Positions 1 through 12,156 of a DNA stretch of 64,000 bases are shown here, piece after piece. The translations under genes were made by a program, and so were the position numbers. The notes beneath the pieces are model-generated. The model did no database searches. It was not told where the DNA came from and was given only the letters and a program-made list of their open reading frames with translations. The stretch comes from Nemertoderma westbladi (Eukaryota; Xenacoelomorpha; Nemertodermatida; Nemertodermatidae): positions 1 to 64,000 of the forward strand of contig JAUCBJ010007607.1 of assembly GCA_032718475.1 (NCBI GenBank), given 5' to 3'. Within the stretch, counting starts at the first letter, position 1. The number at the start of each line of letters is the position of its first letter.

Positions 1-2259
1 CCTCATAAACAAAAGGTGGAGAAACAGCATGATCAACTGCGAGGCATACAGCTCGTTCAACCTAATTGGTTCGGACCACATAATTGTGACTGCAGAGATC
101 AGACTCAGTTTGAGAGCCAGCAAACCCAGGACAAGCAAGCAAATCAACTATGACTGGGAGAAACTCAGAACTGACAATGCTGTAAAGGATGCTTATACAG
201 TAGAAGTTCAAAACCGCTTTGAAGCACTTCAGTCAATGGATGAAGACCAATCCACCGATTCAATATACCAGAATATAATAACAGCCCACAAGGAATCAGC
301 TAAGAGGCATATCCCCCAGAAACCCAAACAAAAACAATATGTGCCATGGCAAAACTCTGAGGTTACTTGTAAGAGAGAAGATCTTAAGATAGCCTACAAA
401 GTTAAAACCGAACAACCAACAACAGAAAACATTAATAAGGTTGAGAAAGCTAAGGACGATCTTAAATTGGCCTACAACATCAGCAAGGAAAAGTACATAC
501 AGGATTAAACTGAAGCAATTACAACTGCTCACAACAGCAACAATCAAGACTTACCTGGCAAACTGTAAATGAGGTATCTGGTCGGAAAAGTTGTGCAAAG
601 GGGCGCCTCAAAGCCGATAGTCCTGAAGAACGTGTTGGGAAGGGGAAAAATCACTTCAGCAACTTGCTTGGGCAGCCACCAAACATCGAGGTCAGCCCTA
701 CAAGGAAAATATATGACAAGACACTACCTATAGAAACAGGGGACTTCACACCTGCCGAACTCCAAAGAAGCATTAAAAGCATGTCCAATAATAAAGCGAG
801 TGGATTAGATGAAATCCCAGCGGAGGTATGGAAAACCGGAGTGCTAAGTAGACCATTATTGAATGTTTGCAACCGGATGTTAAAAGGGAAAAAGCCACCA
901 CCAATTTGGACTAAAGGTCAACTAAAGCCTCTCCCCAAGAAAGGAGACCTCGGCATACCAAAAAACTACCGTGGGATCTGTCTGCTTGTGGTAGCTGCCA
1001 AAATATACAATAAAATGATTCTATATAGGATTAGGCCTCACATAGAGAAACTACTGCGTAAGAGCCAAAACGGATTTCGACCAAATAGCTCAGATACTTG
1101 CACTACGGAGACTGATTGAAGGAATTAAGTCAAAGAATCTCCCCGCTGTCATGACTTTTGTGGACTTCAAGGCATTCGACTCCATCCATAGAGGTAAAAT
1201 GCTTGAAATCCTAAGAGCTTATGGAATACCAGAAGTAATTGTTGCTGGCATTGGATTGTTATATTGTGACACAGAAGCGCAGGTACTCTCACCAGATGGT
1301 GAAACTGAGTTTTTCTCAATCCTGGCTGGCGTACTGAAAGGTGACACATTAGCACCATTACTATCTGTAATTGTGCTGGATTACGCAATGAGGACGGCCA
1401 CAAAGGGTGAAGACCTGGGATTCACACTTCAAGAACGCAGAAGTAGTAGATATCCGGCAACTACAGTCACAGACACCGACTTTGCGGATGACATCGCCCT
1501 GCTCTCTAATACCCTAGCAGATGCACAGCTTCTACTAAATAAAGTGGAGAGGGCTGCTAAGGAGGTTGGATTGCATATAAATGCTACAAAGACCGAATTC
1601 ATGACCTTTAATGTTGATGGAAACTTGACAACCATTGATAGTAATCAACTAAGGAAGGTCGATGATTTCCAGTACCTTGGATCATGGATAGAGAGTAGCA
1701 AAAAGGACATAGAAGTTAGGAAAGCAAAGGCTTGGGTAGCTCTATCAAAAATGGATACCATCTGGAAATCAGATCTCTCCAGGCACCTGAAGACTAAGTT
1801 CTTTCGAGCCACAGTGGAAAGTGTATTTTTATATGGGGGTGAGACCTGGACACTGACTAAATCACTTGAACAACGAATTGATGGTTGCTACACAAGACTA
1901 CTAAGGGCAGCCCTAAGCATCAGCTGATGTCTGCTGATGACAACATCAGCAGACAACACATGACAAACGCCGAGCTTTATGGTACAATACCACCTGTATC
2001 AACCACCCTCCGTGAACGCAGATTAAGATTCAGTGGGCACTGCTGGCGAAGTAAAGACGAGGTCATACCAGATCTACTTTTCTGGCAACCAACTCTTGGA
2101 AAGCGTAGTCGTGGACGACCGGCCATAACATATATAGATCAACTTGAAAGGGATACTGAACTTAGGAGAAACGAAATTGCGACAACTATGGAGAATCGGG
2201 AAGCCTGGAAGGATCTCATTTCCACTGTCCGAGTTCGCTCGACCTAGTAGTAGTAGTAA
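1..2259 (+). mobile_element. RTE/BovB-like non-LTR retrotransposon, 5' part outside window
   Basis: The segment encodes the end of an APE-type endonuclease, a reverse transcriptase and the characteristic C-terminal GHCWR...GRP tail of RTE-like ('craniofacial development protein 2-like') elements. It stops in a short (TAG)4 tract at about 2246-2257, the kind of 3' microsatellite tail RTE-type LINEs carry instead of poly(A). The 5' end lies before position 1, so length and target duplication cannot be judged. Several frameshifts make it a dead copy. It lies in what appears to be the intron upstream of the exon at 2436. Confidence 0.8.
2..2247 (+). pseudogene. Broken endonuclease/reverse transcriptase ORF of RTE-like LINE
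   Basis: Reading is open from the window edge (frame of base 2) to a stop at 506-508. It begins in the endonuclease C-terminus with the conserved SDH motif at about 71-79. Protein similarity then continues in other frames: about 548-1080 (RT finger, ASGLDEIPAEV, KNYRGICLL, NGFRPN), about 1080-1927 (VDFKAFDS, GVLKGDTLAP, FADDIALL with the catalytic Asp pair near 1489) and 1885-2247 (GHCWR...SRGRPAITY tail). The frame changes near 545, 1080 and 1900. The RT A motif has lost one residue (VDFKAFDS where relatives have VDFKKAFDS). The FADD box is intact, but the chain could not be translated as one protein. Family assignment rests on motif recall; a related LINE clade is possible. Confidence 0.8.
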
Positions 2260-2435
2260 GTTACCACTTATTAATTTTTTTAGAGTAAATTTTTCTGTTG
2301 CAACGATTTATTAAATTATATTTTTGCCAAATTTAGTTAAGAAATTAAATTTCATTAATAATGCTATGGGCCTGTCATGTAAATAGTTTACAACTTATTG
2401 ATCTGGTACAAATAATATATTTTATTTAATTACAG

Positions 2436-3292
2436 TGTCTCCCAAACGTCGTCAGTCTGACAGCCAATCCAGTGGTGGAGGCGGAGATATTTACTCGCCC
2501 GAGCCGAGGGAACACCCGGGGTATCCACTCCAAAGGGCGCCGCCATCGAAACGGCTTCCTTTCATAAAGAAACTACGGGGCACCGGGGAGGAAACCCAGT
2601 CGAGTTTCGAGTCAGCGACGACGGAGGATTCATCGGATTGGCGGTATCCGGAGTCGGATGCGGAGCGATCCGACACAAACTCCTTGAAACTCAAACAAAT
2701 GAAGAACGACTCCGGGTACAAATCAATCAGCTTCGAGAGGCAATGGGGTCGCGAGAGTCTGGAAGAGAATCCCGCGAGTCAACCGTCAGAGCGTACGCTG
2801 CTCCGGGCCGCTTCTACGGAAACTCACGCCGATGAATCATTCTCTGGACGACGGCGGAATGACCCGCGTTCCGCATCGCGACGACGTCGTGACTTCACTT
2901 CCGGAGGTCCCGCCTTCACTTCGGACTCGTTGGATGAGCCGCCGAGTTGGGAGGAGTACCACCTGAGTCGTCAACGGATGCTCGGGAAACCCAAAGGGAT
3001 GCTACGCAAACTGTTCCTAGGGCAACGGAATGCCCATAGCAACCCGACATATTCGGAGCGGGATTATAGTATTGACTCAGTTTCCGATAAAATATTCAAA
3101 TCCTATTTGTCTGCGGATAGCGGTTCATGTAGGAGGATTCATCAGTCCCCCGCCAGGAGGCGCTATTATGAAGCCAGACAAGAAGAGTCTATAGAGGAGG
3201 TTGGTAGTGAGTCAGACGAGAGAGTGGCCTTTGATACGCAGGAATCCATAGAAGATGATTTCGAGAGAATGCAACAGCCGCTACAGCAGTAG
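2436..3292 (+). CDS. Terminal coding exon of an unidentified host gene
   Basis: An 857-nt open stretch follows a good splice acceptor (TTTATTTAATTACAG ending at 2435), enters in phase 1 and stops at 3290-3292 (TAG). There is no ATG at its start, so it is read as the last exon of a gene whose other exons lie upstream of the window. The ~285-residue product is polar and probably disordered: Ser/Arg/Glu-rich, a Gly run near its start, KRLPFIKKLRG, NDSGYKSI, a basic RRRR segment, and an acidic C-terminus. No catalytic domain or membrane segment is visible. Its higher GC and balanced codon use contrast with the AT-rich LINEs around it, which supports a host gene. I do not recognise the family; a cytoplasmic tail of a membrane or scaffold protein would fit the composition but is not shown. 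Confidence 0.55.
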
Positions 3293-3675
3293 TGCTGCCA
3301 TACCCCACTACTGCAGCTCAACTGATGTCAGAGATACAATGGCCCCACAGTGTTTGATTTTTGGCAATGATTTTTGAGATAAAATTGGGGATATTCTAGA
3401 ATATAAATTCCAGAATATCCCGAAATATGTTCTAGAACATCTTGGCGCAACTATTGCACTGCAATATGTTAAATAGTGTGCAATTCCTTTCTATGAAAAC
3501 CCAGAATAAATTAATCTATTATATTAATTAACATTTATTCATGTAAAGTGCAAATGTTCTATGATATAAAATAATTTATTATTTGTAAAAAAATATATGT
3601 ATTTTATTTAATGTGATTTTGGAATTTTAATGTAAATCCGAATCGGATTCTTGTAAGTTGTGTGGATATCTAAAT

Positions 3676-3681
3676 AATAAA
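3676..3681 (+). terminator. Candidate polyadenylation signal AATAAA
   Basis: AATAAA occurs here and at 3505-3510, both downstream of the stop at 3292 in an AT-rich stretch that reads as 3' UTR. Which one is used cannot be told. From 3714 the DNA becomes homopolymeric (C16 at 3714-3729, then more C and G runs), which sets a likely outer limit for the transcript. Confidence 0.35.
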
Positions 3682-3802
3682 CAATATATCATGTTTTTTT
3701 ATAGACCCAAATACCCCCCCCCCCCCCCCTACCCCAGCTCATCATAAAGCTCATTAGTGACCCAGAACCCCCCCCCCACAACATCATCAGTCATCATCTA
3801 AT

Positions 3803-5225
3803 TTAAGGGGGGGGGGGGGGGGGGGGTACACCCCCCTATGGACCTTTTTTGCAAATGGCTATAATTTCTGCTTGTGTGTAATTTTGTATATTTTATACCT
3901 TTCGTGGGATTAACATATGGCCAAAGATTGGGTTCAAAAAAAAATTTTCATATTTGCGTCGCCCTCTAGCGGCCACCAGCGAAATTGTAACCGATAATTC
4001 AAAATTCTAACCGATAACTTTTGATCAAAACCCGAAAAGAAATCAAACAAAAAAAAAATTTCGAAAATTGGTTAAGAAATGGCTGAGTAGTAGTATTTTG
4101 AATGTGAAAAATGCAATTCCGAGATAAACGCATTTAAAGTGTAAGAACAATATATTTCAAATGTTCCCGCTATTTTCAGTACTGGTATCTCCTTTTCTTT
4201 TCCCATTGGTTATCCCCTATCCATATTTTGTGATTTCTCATTGGATTTCATGAAATTTGGTTCAAAAAAACCCCTACCCACTTTTAACAACCTGTTAAAA
4301 TAATTTTAGAGTGCTTGCCCAAAAACACTTCGCGCAGCACGTGAACAAATTACATTTTGGCGTATTGATTTGATCGCATACTATTTCGTCATTTAGTAAT
4401 AAATAGTCATGGAATAATGAGATAACCTTAAGAAACATTCAAAATTATTTAAAAATTTCCACATAATTTTATAATAAGCCTTTACACAGAACATTAAGCT
4501 TTGCGCAGCACGTGAAACCTTCGCGCAGCACGTGAGACATTTGCGCAGCAGGTGAAGGTTTCACGTAGCACCTAAATTCTTCATAAAGCACGTTAATTAA
4601 TCGAGAACCTCGGAAAGCTTTTTGATCAGAATGAGAAGCCTTCACGCGGCACTTGAAAAGTTCATGCTGTACATGAAGACTTCGCGCAGCACGTGAATTA
4701 TTCTCAGAGCATGCGGAATTAAAAAAAAATAAGTTTATGGTTGTTTCCCAGAATAATTATTACTAGCTATTGTTATATGATGGTTCACATTTGTTATTAC
4801 TAGTAGACAACTAGTCCATTAGACAACTGTTCAATATGTAATACAAAACCCACAAATATATATTAAATATATATTAATTAAAATTTGACGGACATGTTGA
4901 CAGACAGACAGAACAAACAGACAAACTGACAGACAAACTGAGAGACAGACATAGTGATTAGATATTTCCAAATATTAAAATAGACATCGACATTAAGAAA
5001 AATCCTAACAGTAAACATTTCAGATTGCTTATTTTATGCCCTTTTTAATATTTCGATGGACAGACAGACAGACATACAGAGGGAAAACCAGCCATTACTC
5101 GAGAAGTAAAAGAGATCTCGCTAAGCCGTTTCCAGATTTGAAATCCGCATTAAATTCTACTCTAGATGAAATAAAAAAACAAAAAATGTAAATTTTGACC
5201 TGAGGGGGGGTGTACCCCCCCTTAA
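3803..5225. mobile_element. TTAA-flanked non-autonomous DNA element with G/C hairpin termini
   Basis: TTAA at 3803-3806 and 5222-5225 flank matching inverted ends. The left end reads G20-TACA-C6 and the reverse complement of the right end reads G7-TACA-C7; similarity continues weakly (TATGGACC against TCAGGTCA). A TTAA duplication is typical of piggyBac and Kolobok superfamilies. No transposase ORF is present, so this is a non-autonomous copy of about 1.4 kb. The interior is AT-rich and holds an array of GCGCAGCACGTGA repeats. Superfamily is inferred from the target site only. Confidence 0.65.
4331..4696. repeat. Irregular array of GCGCAGCACGTGA units
   Basis: At least five close copies of CGCGCAGCACGTGA or one-base variants lie at 4331, 4503, 4522, 4542 and 4683, with weaker copies (CACGTAGCACC, CACGCGGCACTTGA) between. 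The three around 4503-4555 are spaced about 20 bp apart. Each good copy contains the E-box palindrome CACGTG. The related string GTGCTGCGCGAAG recurs at about 15847 and 35940, so the unit is dispersed in this genome. Confidence 0.6.
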
Positions 5226-5271
5226 ATAAACAATAATGTTCTCTGTTACTTTATTGAATTTTGCGATTCAC

Positions 5272-5495
5272 CTGTGGGGCGAGCCACGAAGTGAGTGAGC
5301 CTTAGCGTAGTGGTACCATTAATCAACCTGTCGTTCTGTGGGACGAGCCACGAAGTGAGTGAGCCTTAGCGTAGTGGTACCATTAATCAACCTGTGGGGC
5401 GAGCCACGAAGTGAGTGAGCCTTAGCATAGTGCTACCATTAATCAACCTGTGGGGCGAGCTACAAAGTGAGTGAGCCTTAGCGTAGTGGTATCAT
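5272..5495. repeat. Four-unit tandem repeat, 54-63 bp units
   Basis: Units begin near 5272, 5327, 5390 and 5446. Each contains GGCGAGCCACGAAGTGAG followed by TGAGCCTTAGCGTAGTGGTA and CCATTAATCAACCTG. The second unit has an extra TCGTTCTG. The core resembles the inverted ends of the MITE-like element at 53123-53410. The CR1-group LINE begins just downstream and is followed at 12157 by ATTAATCAACCTGTCGTTCT, i.e. the same repeat, so the LINE sits inside this repeat tract. Confidence 0.75.
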
Positions 5496-5652
5496 TAGTG
5501 GTTCAATCCTGCTACCAGAAATCAACAAATTTTGAATGTTTTGGCATAGTCTTTTCAGTTTCACTGCACCAGTCAGCCTTTGCTTAAACTTTTGTGTTTA
5601 TACGTTCTACACTTACCACCTACCGTACCATTCGCGCATATAATCACCAAAA

Positions 5653-7382
5653 ATGACGTCTCCCATAACTGGGAGAATTGAAAAAGATGACCAAGTCAGC
5701 GAGGACAACGAATCCATGAATCTCTGGTACATGGCCGAATCACCATCCACAGCTACCGGGCCCGGTAGCTGCAGTTCGGATCAGAAACGTGCGGAAGCAA
5801 CCAACATGAACGACACAGTCGTCTGGGATGGGCTATCGTCACAACTCGACCCGTCCAACGTCCCAGGTAAACCGCCCACTCCCTGTAACCCTACCCAGGC
5901 TACTAGTATCAAGCCCCTTAATGAGGAATCAATGGACCAACTGTGGAGCTATGTTCGCGAGTTATCAACACGTATAATTACTCTGGAACATCAACTATCG
6001 CAGCTGCATCAAGTTTGTAGGAACGACTTATCCCGTATCGCTGTGTTTGAAAAACGATTGTACGATCTACAAGCCGGAGCCGGTGCGGTAGTCAGTCCGC
6101 ATACCGCTGATACCGTCGCCATCTCACCAGCAGCAGAGGAACCGCAATCAATCCAACCCATCCCTAATGCTTCATTGGCAATACATCAACAGTCTACAGC
6201 TGCACCAGCCATTGACAACGTACCGGTTAGCGACAACAACGACATGGAATTAAACAGTGTTAATTCTGAGCAACCAGCAATTCCCGTATTGTTGGTTGAG
6301 GATGAGGACCAACTTGGCCTACCGTACACCGCTAAATCTGACGAACCGTTTACCACGATCGAAAATCAGAAGTTCAATAGAATTGATAATCTACTATTCA
6401 TGGATAGTAACAGGAACCACCTCGTAACTAACCAATTAAAAGCAGCGACCCGAATGATTCCAACGTCAACTACCGAAACTCTGATCAACAACCTAACACG
6501 GGCTACAAAGCAGTTTTCAAACATATCCACTGTGTTCATAATGGTGGGAACGAATGACACCACTGGAAATGATTCACCAAACCATATTACTACGATGATG
6601 AATAACATCACGAAAGCTATCGAGATTGGACGATCCGCTTGGATAAACTGTAGGTTTATTATATCACACCTACTACTCCGAGCTGACTACCCAATACAAC
6701 ACGTAAACAAAAGAATTGATCGTTAGGGCAGCGGCTTGGTTTAGCTATATCTACATTCGACCATATTCGCGTATCCCATCTGCGACCAGGGGACTCGAAA
6801 CACCTACACATCCGTCATGCTGGATTACTCGCGCGAACGATTAAAATGCACCTACAAGGGAACCGAGGTTTCCCTGTGCTTAAACATAAATCGTACCAGA
6901 ACGCTCCGATGGATAATCGTACTCCGCTCCAACGTAACCATCCGACACCAACCGGTGGGCTTCCCAACCCGCGGCCCGCTGGAGCTTATCCAAGAGCTCC
7001 ACTCGAACGCCGCGCTCCGTCGCCGTCTGCCCTCCACTCCGACCCCCAGTGGCAGCTAGATGGAGGATATCCCGTTGCCCCACGCCGCAGTCAGTCGCCA
7101 CCCGGAATGTATTGTAACACTCTATGGCGGCCAACCGGAGCATATCCACAACGTAACACTCCAACACCTACAGCTCCTTACTCCCAGTGCGCCCAGTCGT
7201 TGCCCACCTCGTACTCCGACGCAATATTCCCGCTTACTGGAGCATATGCGGCTCCACCACAGCGGAATGTACCGGCACCCGGAGGCTACGGCGGTTTCAT
7301 CGATCCACTTAACCGCACCACTTTATTACCTTCTCCCACTCCTTATGACGTGGAATATCCACCAATTTCCCAAATCAACTAG
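5653..7382 (+). pseudogene. LINE ORF1: SGNH esterase-like protein with Pro-rich tail, one frameshift
   Basis: The ATG at 5653 opens a frame that stops at 6724-6726. Similarity and composition continue without a gap in the +2 frame from about 6717 to the TAG at 7380-7382, so one small indel near 6720 splits a ~575-residue protein. The SGNH hydrolase blocks are FMDSNRNH (block I, nucleophile Ser; the usual Gly is Met), VGTND (block III) and GDSKHLHI just after the frameshift (block V, DxxH). An N-terminal stretch with a heptad-like segment (about residues 100-130) may be a coiled coil. The C-terminus holds repeated PTGAYP/APLERR-type Pro-rich segments. In CR1 elements the ORF1 esterase is thought to act on lipids or membranes during RNP transport; that role is from family knowledge. 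Confidence 0.75.
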
Positions 7383-7999
7383 ACAAACATCCCAAGGGCA
7401 ACCCAACCATACCTCGCTCCGCTAAACAGCAAAGCATCGACCACGCCTAACAGGGAAATAATGATGTCCGCAGCACTTAACCTTCTTAATCACTGCCTTG
7501 GGCAACAATAAATCCATACAGGCCGACTAAATCAGTAAATTAATGTAATATTAACGATTTTACACGCCGATATACAAATTATTAAGTCTATATCATTGAC
7601 TACTCTATAAATGTTATACATTCAGTATTTTGGAATTAATTGTCATCATCATTAATACTGTTCAAACTATATTATGTAGACACGGCCAAAAAATGACGCT
7701 TATTTTCGTAATACCTTTCATTGCTATGATAATAGTAAATAGTTTTCCAAATATTTCCCGCAATTATCTACAACAGTTGGGAAACATAGGAAAAGTAACT
7801 ACTATGTTTTACATAAAATATGCCGCTATACTAGCAACAATTTTCTACTTGAAAACTATATCCTCAGTCTACATAATTAATGAATTTATTCATTACACCA
7901 ACTACACAATCACAATAATTCATACTATATTTAGCAATAATCATATTCCGTATATATAAATCAAATTTATATATTTTTTTATTACCAAAACTATATACC
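7383..7999 (+). other. Inter-ORF region of the LINE with a hydrophobic open frame
   Basis: Between ORF1 and ORF2 an open frame runs from 7630 to 7959 (first ATG 7693). It encodes a strongly hydrophobic Ile-rich peptide with at least two possible membrane segments. It is in a different frame from ORF2 but has the same Ile/Thr/Tyr-rich character as the ORF2 N-terminus. It may be an upstream part of ORF2 separated by a frameshift, or a chance product of AT-rich sequence. Confidence 0.35.
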
Positions 8000-10900
8000 A
8001 TGTTTCTGTGTATTTATATAATTATATCGGTAACGTGCAGGAGAGCAGTCCGTTTGGTTTGGCCATTGACACCGGTAATTTTGATCTGGTTTGTGATGAG
8101 CGTCAGCGACCGTATTGTATCGTATACTAATAATTATGTTAGAGTACGAATACACTATATTACTACATATTATCTGTTGCAAATATTATATATGCAAATA
8201 TATGGCACTACAGGACTGGTTAATTGGTTTACATATAATATATATATATCATTTACATATTTTTGTAACAGAGAGCAATGTGGGGTTACTGACAACAATA
8301 GTAGTTATGCCAGACGCAAAATTAACAGAATCCCATATTCAAACAAAACGATAAAACAACGATATTTTCTCACTCTAGCGACATCGTTTTCCTTACTTTT
8401 AACAATTACAATTTTTTCCAAATCCGTGATAAATTCTGCTGCTGCTGACTGTGTAGCTATAGTAGCGCTAACATCAATAATGACAATTATTGCATACTCT
8501 CTAACAAGAGCTATCGCTTGCCGGTATGGCAATCTGAATGTAAAACATATCGCAGCTATAATAGTTAAATTTACCGTAGCAACTTTAATTTGGCAACCTG
8601 AAATATTATTTAACAATCAGCACACTTCTACCAAGGTAACCAACAAACAAATAAATATTATGAAAACTACCGCCAACTACATGCAATTAACAAAATTTTC
8701 CATACAAACCTTAAGATACTGCCTCTACATTCACATGACTGCCAGATTTAACCTATTAATTATCGCATTGATAACACTTGACCTTTTACACCGCGCAGGA
8801 GATATACACCACAATCCTGGACCAATAGAAAGCCAGAACACGAACCACAACGCTACCTCAGAAATACGAAATTATATAATAAAAAATAACAATGTCCTTA
8901 AATTCATGCACATAAATAGCTCAAGTCTTATCAAGCATTTTTCTGAGTTAAAGGACATATTACACGGCATAGACAACAATATTATAATTGGAATTTCGGA
9001 ATCGTGGCTAAAATCAAATGTATCAACAAAATCTATAAGATTACCAGGCTTCACACCATATAGGGACGACAGAAAAAGACAAAAGGGGGGTGGAACTGTA
9101 CTTTATATTCCTAATAATATGCAGCAAAATATACGGCATGACATTAAATCAAAACATAATAAAAACTATTACGAATCTACATGGGTTGAAATAAATAAGG
9201 AAACAATAGTGGGTGTTGCATATAATCGTTCAAGGAAAACTGCACATAACTTTCTTACACACTTTACAGATGAAATCGAAAATGCAATTCATAACGCTAA
9301 CCGCAAAATAGTCATAATGGGCGACTTCAACATTGACCTTAACCAAAACTGTACTGATCACGATCCTAACACAAATAAGCTGGAGGAAATAACAAAACTA
9401 TATAACCTCGAAATACTAGACAGGACAAAACCAACACGTTACAGTAAAACAACTAACACCGTAATTGATATTTTCATTACAACACCAAATTACCTTCACG
9501 ATCATCAGGCACTGCCATGCGACTTCTCAGACCATGAATATATAATTGCAAAAACAGACAAAATCGTAAGCCCCGTAAAGAAACAGAATCAGTACCATTA
9601 CATCCGTGATTACAGTACATTTAATGATAACAACTTCACTCAGGATATTAACAAAATTAGCTGGGACTACATAATATACTCACAAACTGACATCAATTCA
9701 AAATATCAATACTTTGAAACGCAGATCGAAATAGTTATTAACAAACACGCTCCACTGCAATATAAACGTATATCAAATAATAGGAGCAAAAACAAAATAA
9801 CAAATAAACCACCTTGGTGGAATGACTATTTGCAACATTTACATGACATAAAGAACACAACATTACAATTGTGGCGCCAGAACAAAAATATAGAAGCACA
9901 CAAAGAATCTAAAATAGCAAGAAATAAATTTAACACCTACAACAGGTAAATGAAAAATAAATATATTAAAAATAAATTTAACAATAGCTGTACAAGTAGA
10001 GACAAATGGAAAGTTATAAACAGAATACTTAACAAGGACAAGAAAACATGTACAATAACAGCGCTTAATGACATTAGCAATACTACAACAAATTCAAAAC
10101 GCATGGCGACTATTTTTAACACAACCTATATTGCAATGGGGACCTTCACAGGAATCCCTAACTTAGCAAATAACATTAATATATTAACAAACCCCATTGT
10201 AATGCGGGACCAACGAAATTTACCATGCTTTAGTTTCTCGAATATTCATGAATTCTTGATAGATGATATCATAGATGGACTTAACATTAACAAATCAGCT
10301 GGCCCCTCACCAATCACACCGAAACTGCTGAAGCTAATAAAACCTAAAATAATTGCCCCACTAACTTACCTCGTAAATGAATGTATAACCAGATCTACAT
10401 TTCCAACTAAATTGAAAATAGCAGAGGTAACTCCAGTTTTCAAAAAAGGGGACCGACTACAGCCAGAAAACTATACACCCATATCAATAACATCGGCACT
10501 TGAGAAAATATTCGAAAAGGTTTTATACATTCAAATAACACACTATCTGGACAAACACAAGCTAATAAATAAAACTCAATTTGGATTTAGGAAATCTTAC
10601 TCCACTAAGGATGCTATACTATATGCGACAGAATCTTGGCGCAATTACTTAAATACTGGTGAATATATAGCTATTGGAGCCCTAGACCTTAGCAAAGCAT
10701 TCAATTCATTGAACCACACAATATTATTACAAAAATTAGGCGAGTTTGGATTCCACAACACTGCTATCTCTATGCTGCGCACTTTTTTAGTAAACAGATA
10801 TCAAAGAGTGAAACTCAACGGAACCACTTCTGAGTGGAAACTAATCAATCACGGAATTCCACAGGGAACACTCCTTGGCCCGATTATATTTTTAATGTAT

Positions 10901-11869
10901 GTAAATTCCATAGCTAGCAAAAGTAAACTCCAACTAATCCAATATGCAGACGACACCTTAGTATGCTGCAATATCATTGAGTAAACACATAAATGAACTA
11001 AAGGACACATTTTTAGCTCTTTGCACCTCCAACTAAATAACGATAAGACTGAATTCATGTTAATATCCCCAAATTCTAGAACAGACGAGATAAATAGCAT
11101 ACAACTGGATCTCACGGAGGATACAAATAAACAGACTAACATTCCACAATCTACACACATCAATTACCTTGGTCTAACCATTGACAACAAACTTGAATGG
11201 CGCGAACAAATCAAGATCACCTCGAATAAAATGATCCAGGCCGTCTCTGGACTTCGGCAGATAAAGGGTCAGCTACCAGTAGGCACAAAACTAAATATTT
11301 ATAAGGCTTCAGTATTACCATACCACAATTACTGCTGTGAAGTACTAGTATCATTGAATAATGTCCACGGCTTTAAACCTATCTTATATAGCTTAGAGAA
11401 AATACAAAACTATGGACTTCGCATTGTCCATAGCAAAAAGATTTCTGATATTTCTGGCACCGAATCACGTCGTCTATCAAAACTACCAACACTAACAGCC
11501 CTTAGGGATTATTTTGCTTTACGATTTTTTTATCAATATATATTCAAAATTACCAAACCATTCCAAAACTTAGAACTACCATTTATTAGCAACAGTCAGC
11601 AACAACTATTAAACCCGAGAACGAATAAAGTAAAAATTCCAATAACGAAAAACACAATATCATACAACAGCGCTATGTTAAGTTTTGCACGCCTATGGAA
11701 CTGCACAAATAAAACACTAACACTCATAAGGCAATACAAGGAATTCATGCGCGAGTTAAAAAAAACACTTTCATACAAAATACGACAGAAATGCAATTAC
11801 ATAACTTCAACTAAAAGACAACAACCATCTACAATTATTCAACCGTTTTTTAACGAACAGTATTATTAA
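8000..11869 (+). pseudogene. LINE ORF2: membrane segments, 2A-like motif, APE endonuclease, reverse transcriptase
   Basis: The ATG at 8000 starts ~266 residues with five or six hydrophobic segments (for example FLTLATSFSLLLTITIF), ending in a 2A-like GDIHHNPGP (residues 267-275). The APE endonuclease follows with ISESWL, GGGTVLYI, IMGDFNID, NTVIDIF and FSDHEY, all catalytic positions present. A TAA at 9947-9949 interrupts the frame, which then continues unchanged to 10984 through the RT: SAGPSPITPKLL, LDLSKAFN (catalytic Asp kept; relatives usually have FD after it), HGIPQGTLLGP and YADDT at about 10944. Between about 10975 and 11018 two compensating frameshifts occur. The C-terminal domain then runs to a TAA at 11867-11869. 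Three lesions make this copy non-coding as read, though every catalytic motif survives. Confidence 0.85.
8798..8824 (+). other. 2A-like translational recoding motif
   Basis: GDIHHNPGP at ORF2 residues 267-275 follows a hydrophobic run (LLIIALITLDLLHRA), the arrangement of 2A/2A-like peptides in which the ribosome skips the last Gly-Pro bond. The classical core is D(V/I)ExNPGP; here Glu is His. 2A-like sequences ahead of the endonuclease are established for APE-type LINEs. Activity of this variant is not shown. Confidence 0.65.
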
Positions 11870-12156
11870 CTGCCACTAGCCCTACATTGCAACCTGCTAT
11901 ACTCATTGGTTATTATTATTTATTGTGCTGTTATATTAGTATCAATTACGATTGTGTGTGTATGAGTATGTATAAATATATTTGAGTGAGTATGTGTTTT
12001 AATACTAGTAGTATGTATTGTAGTATAGATTTAGATTTAGAACAAATAACGTGCGGCTGCTGACGCTTATGGGCCATCCAGACGGGCTGCCTCCATATGT
12101 TTTTTAAACATCGGAGTTTTGATGAATAAAAGATTTTAACTAACTAACTAACTATT

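Larger units (their letters stand above)
5500..12156 (+). mobile_element. CR1-group (CR1/L2-like) LINE, near full length
   Basis: A two-ORF LINE: ORF1 with an SGNH-hydrolase (esterase) core and Pro-rich tail, ORF2 with APE endonuclease and reverse transcriptase, and a 3' end of AATAAAAG followed by (TAAC)4 at 12138-12156. ORF1 with esterase plus ORF2 preceded by a 2A-like motif is a combination known from CR1/L2-type elements of marine invertebrates. The 5' UTR (about 5500-5652) lies directly against the tandem repeat. Lesions (one frameshift in ORF1; an internal stop and a pair of compensating frameshifts in ORF2) are few, so the copy is fairly young but inactive as read. No target duplication could be fixed because both flanks are repeat DNA. 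Confidence 0.85.
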
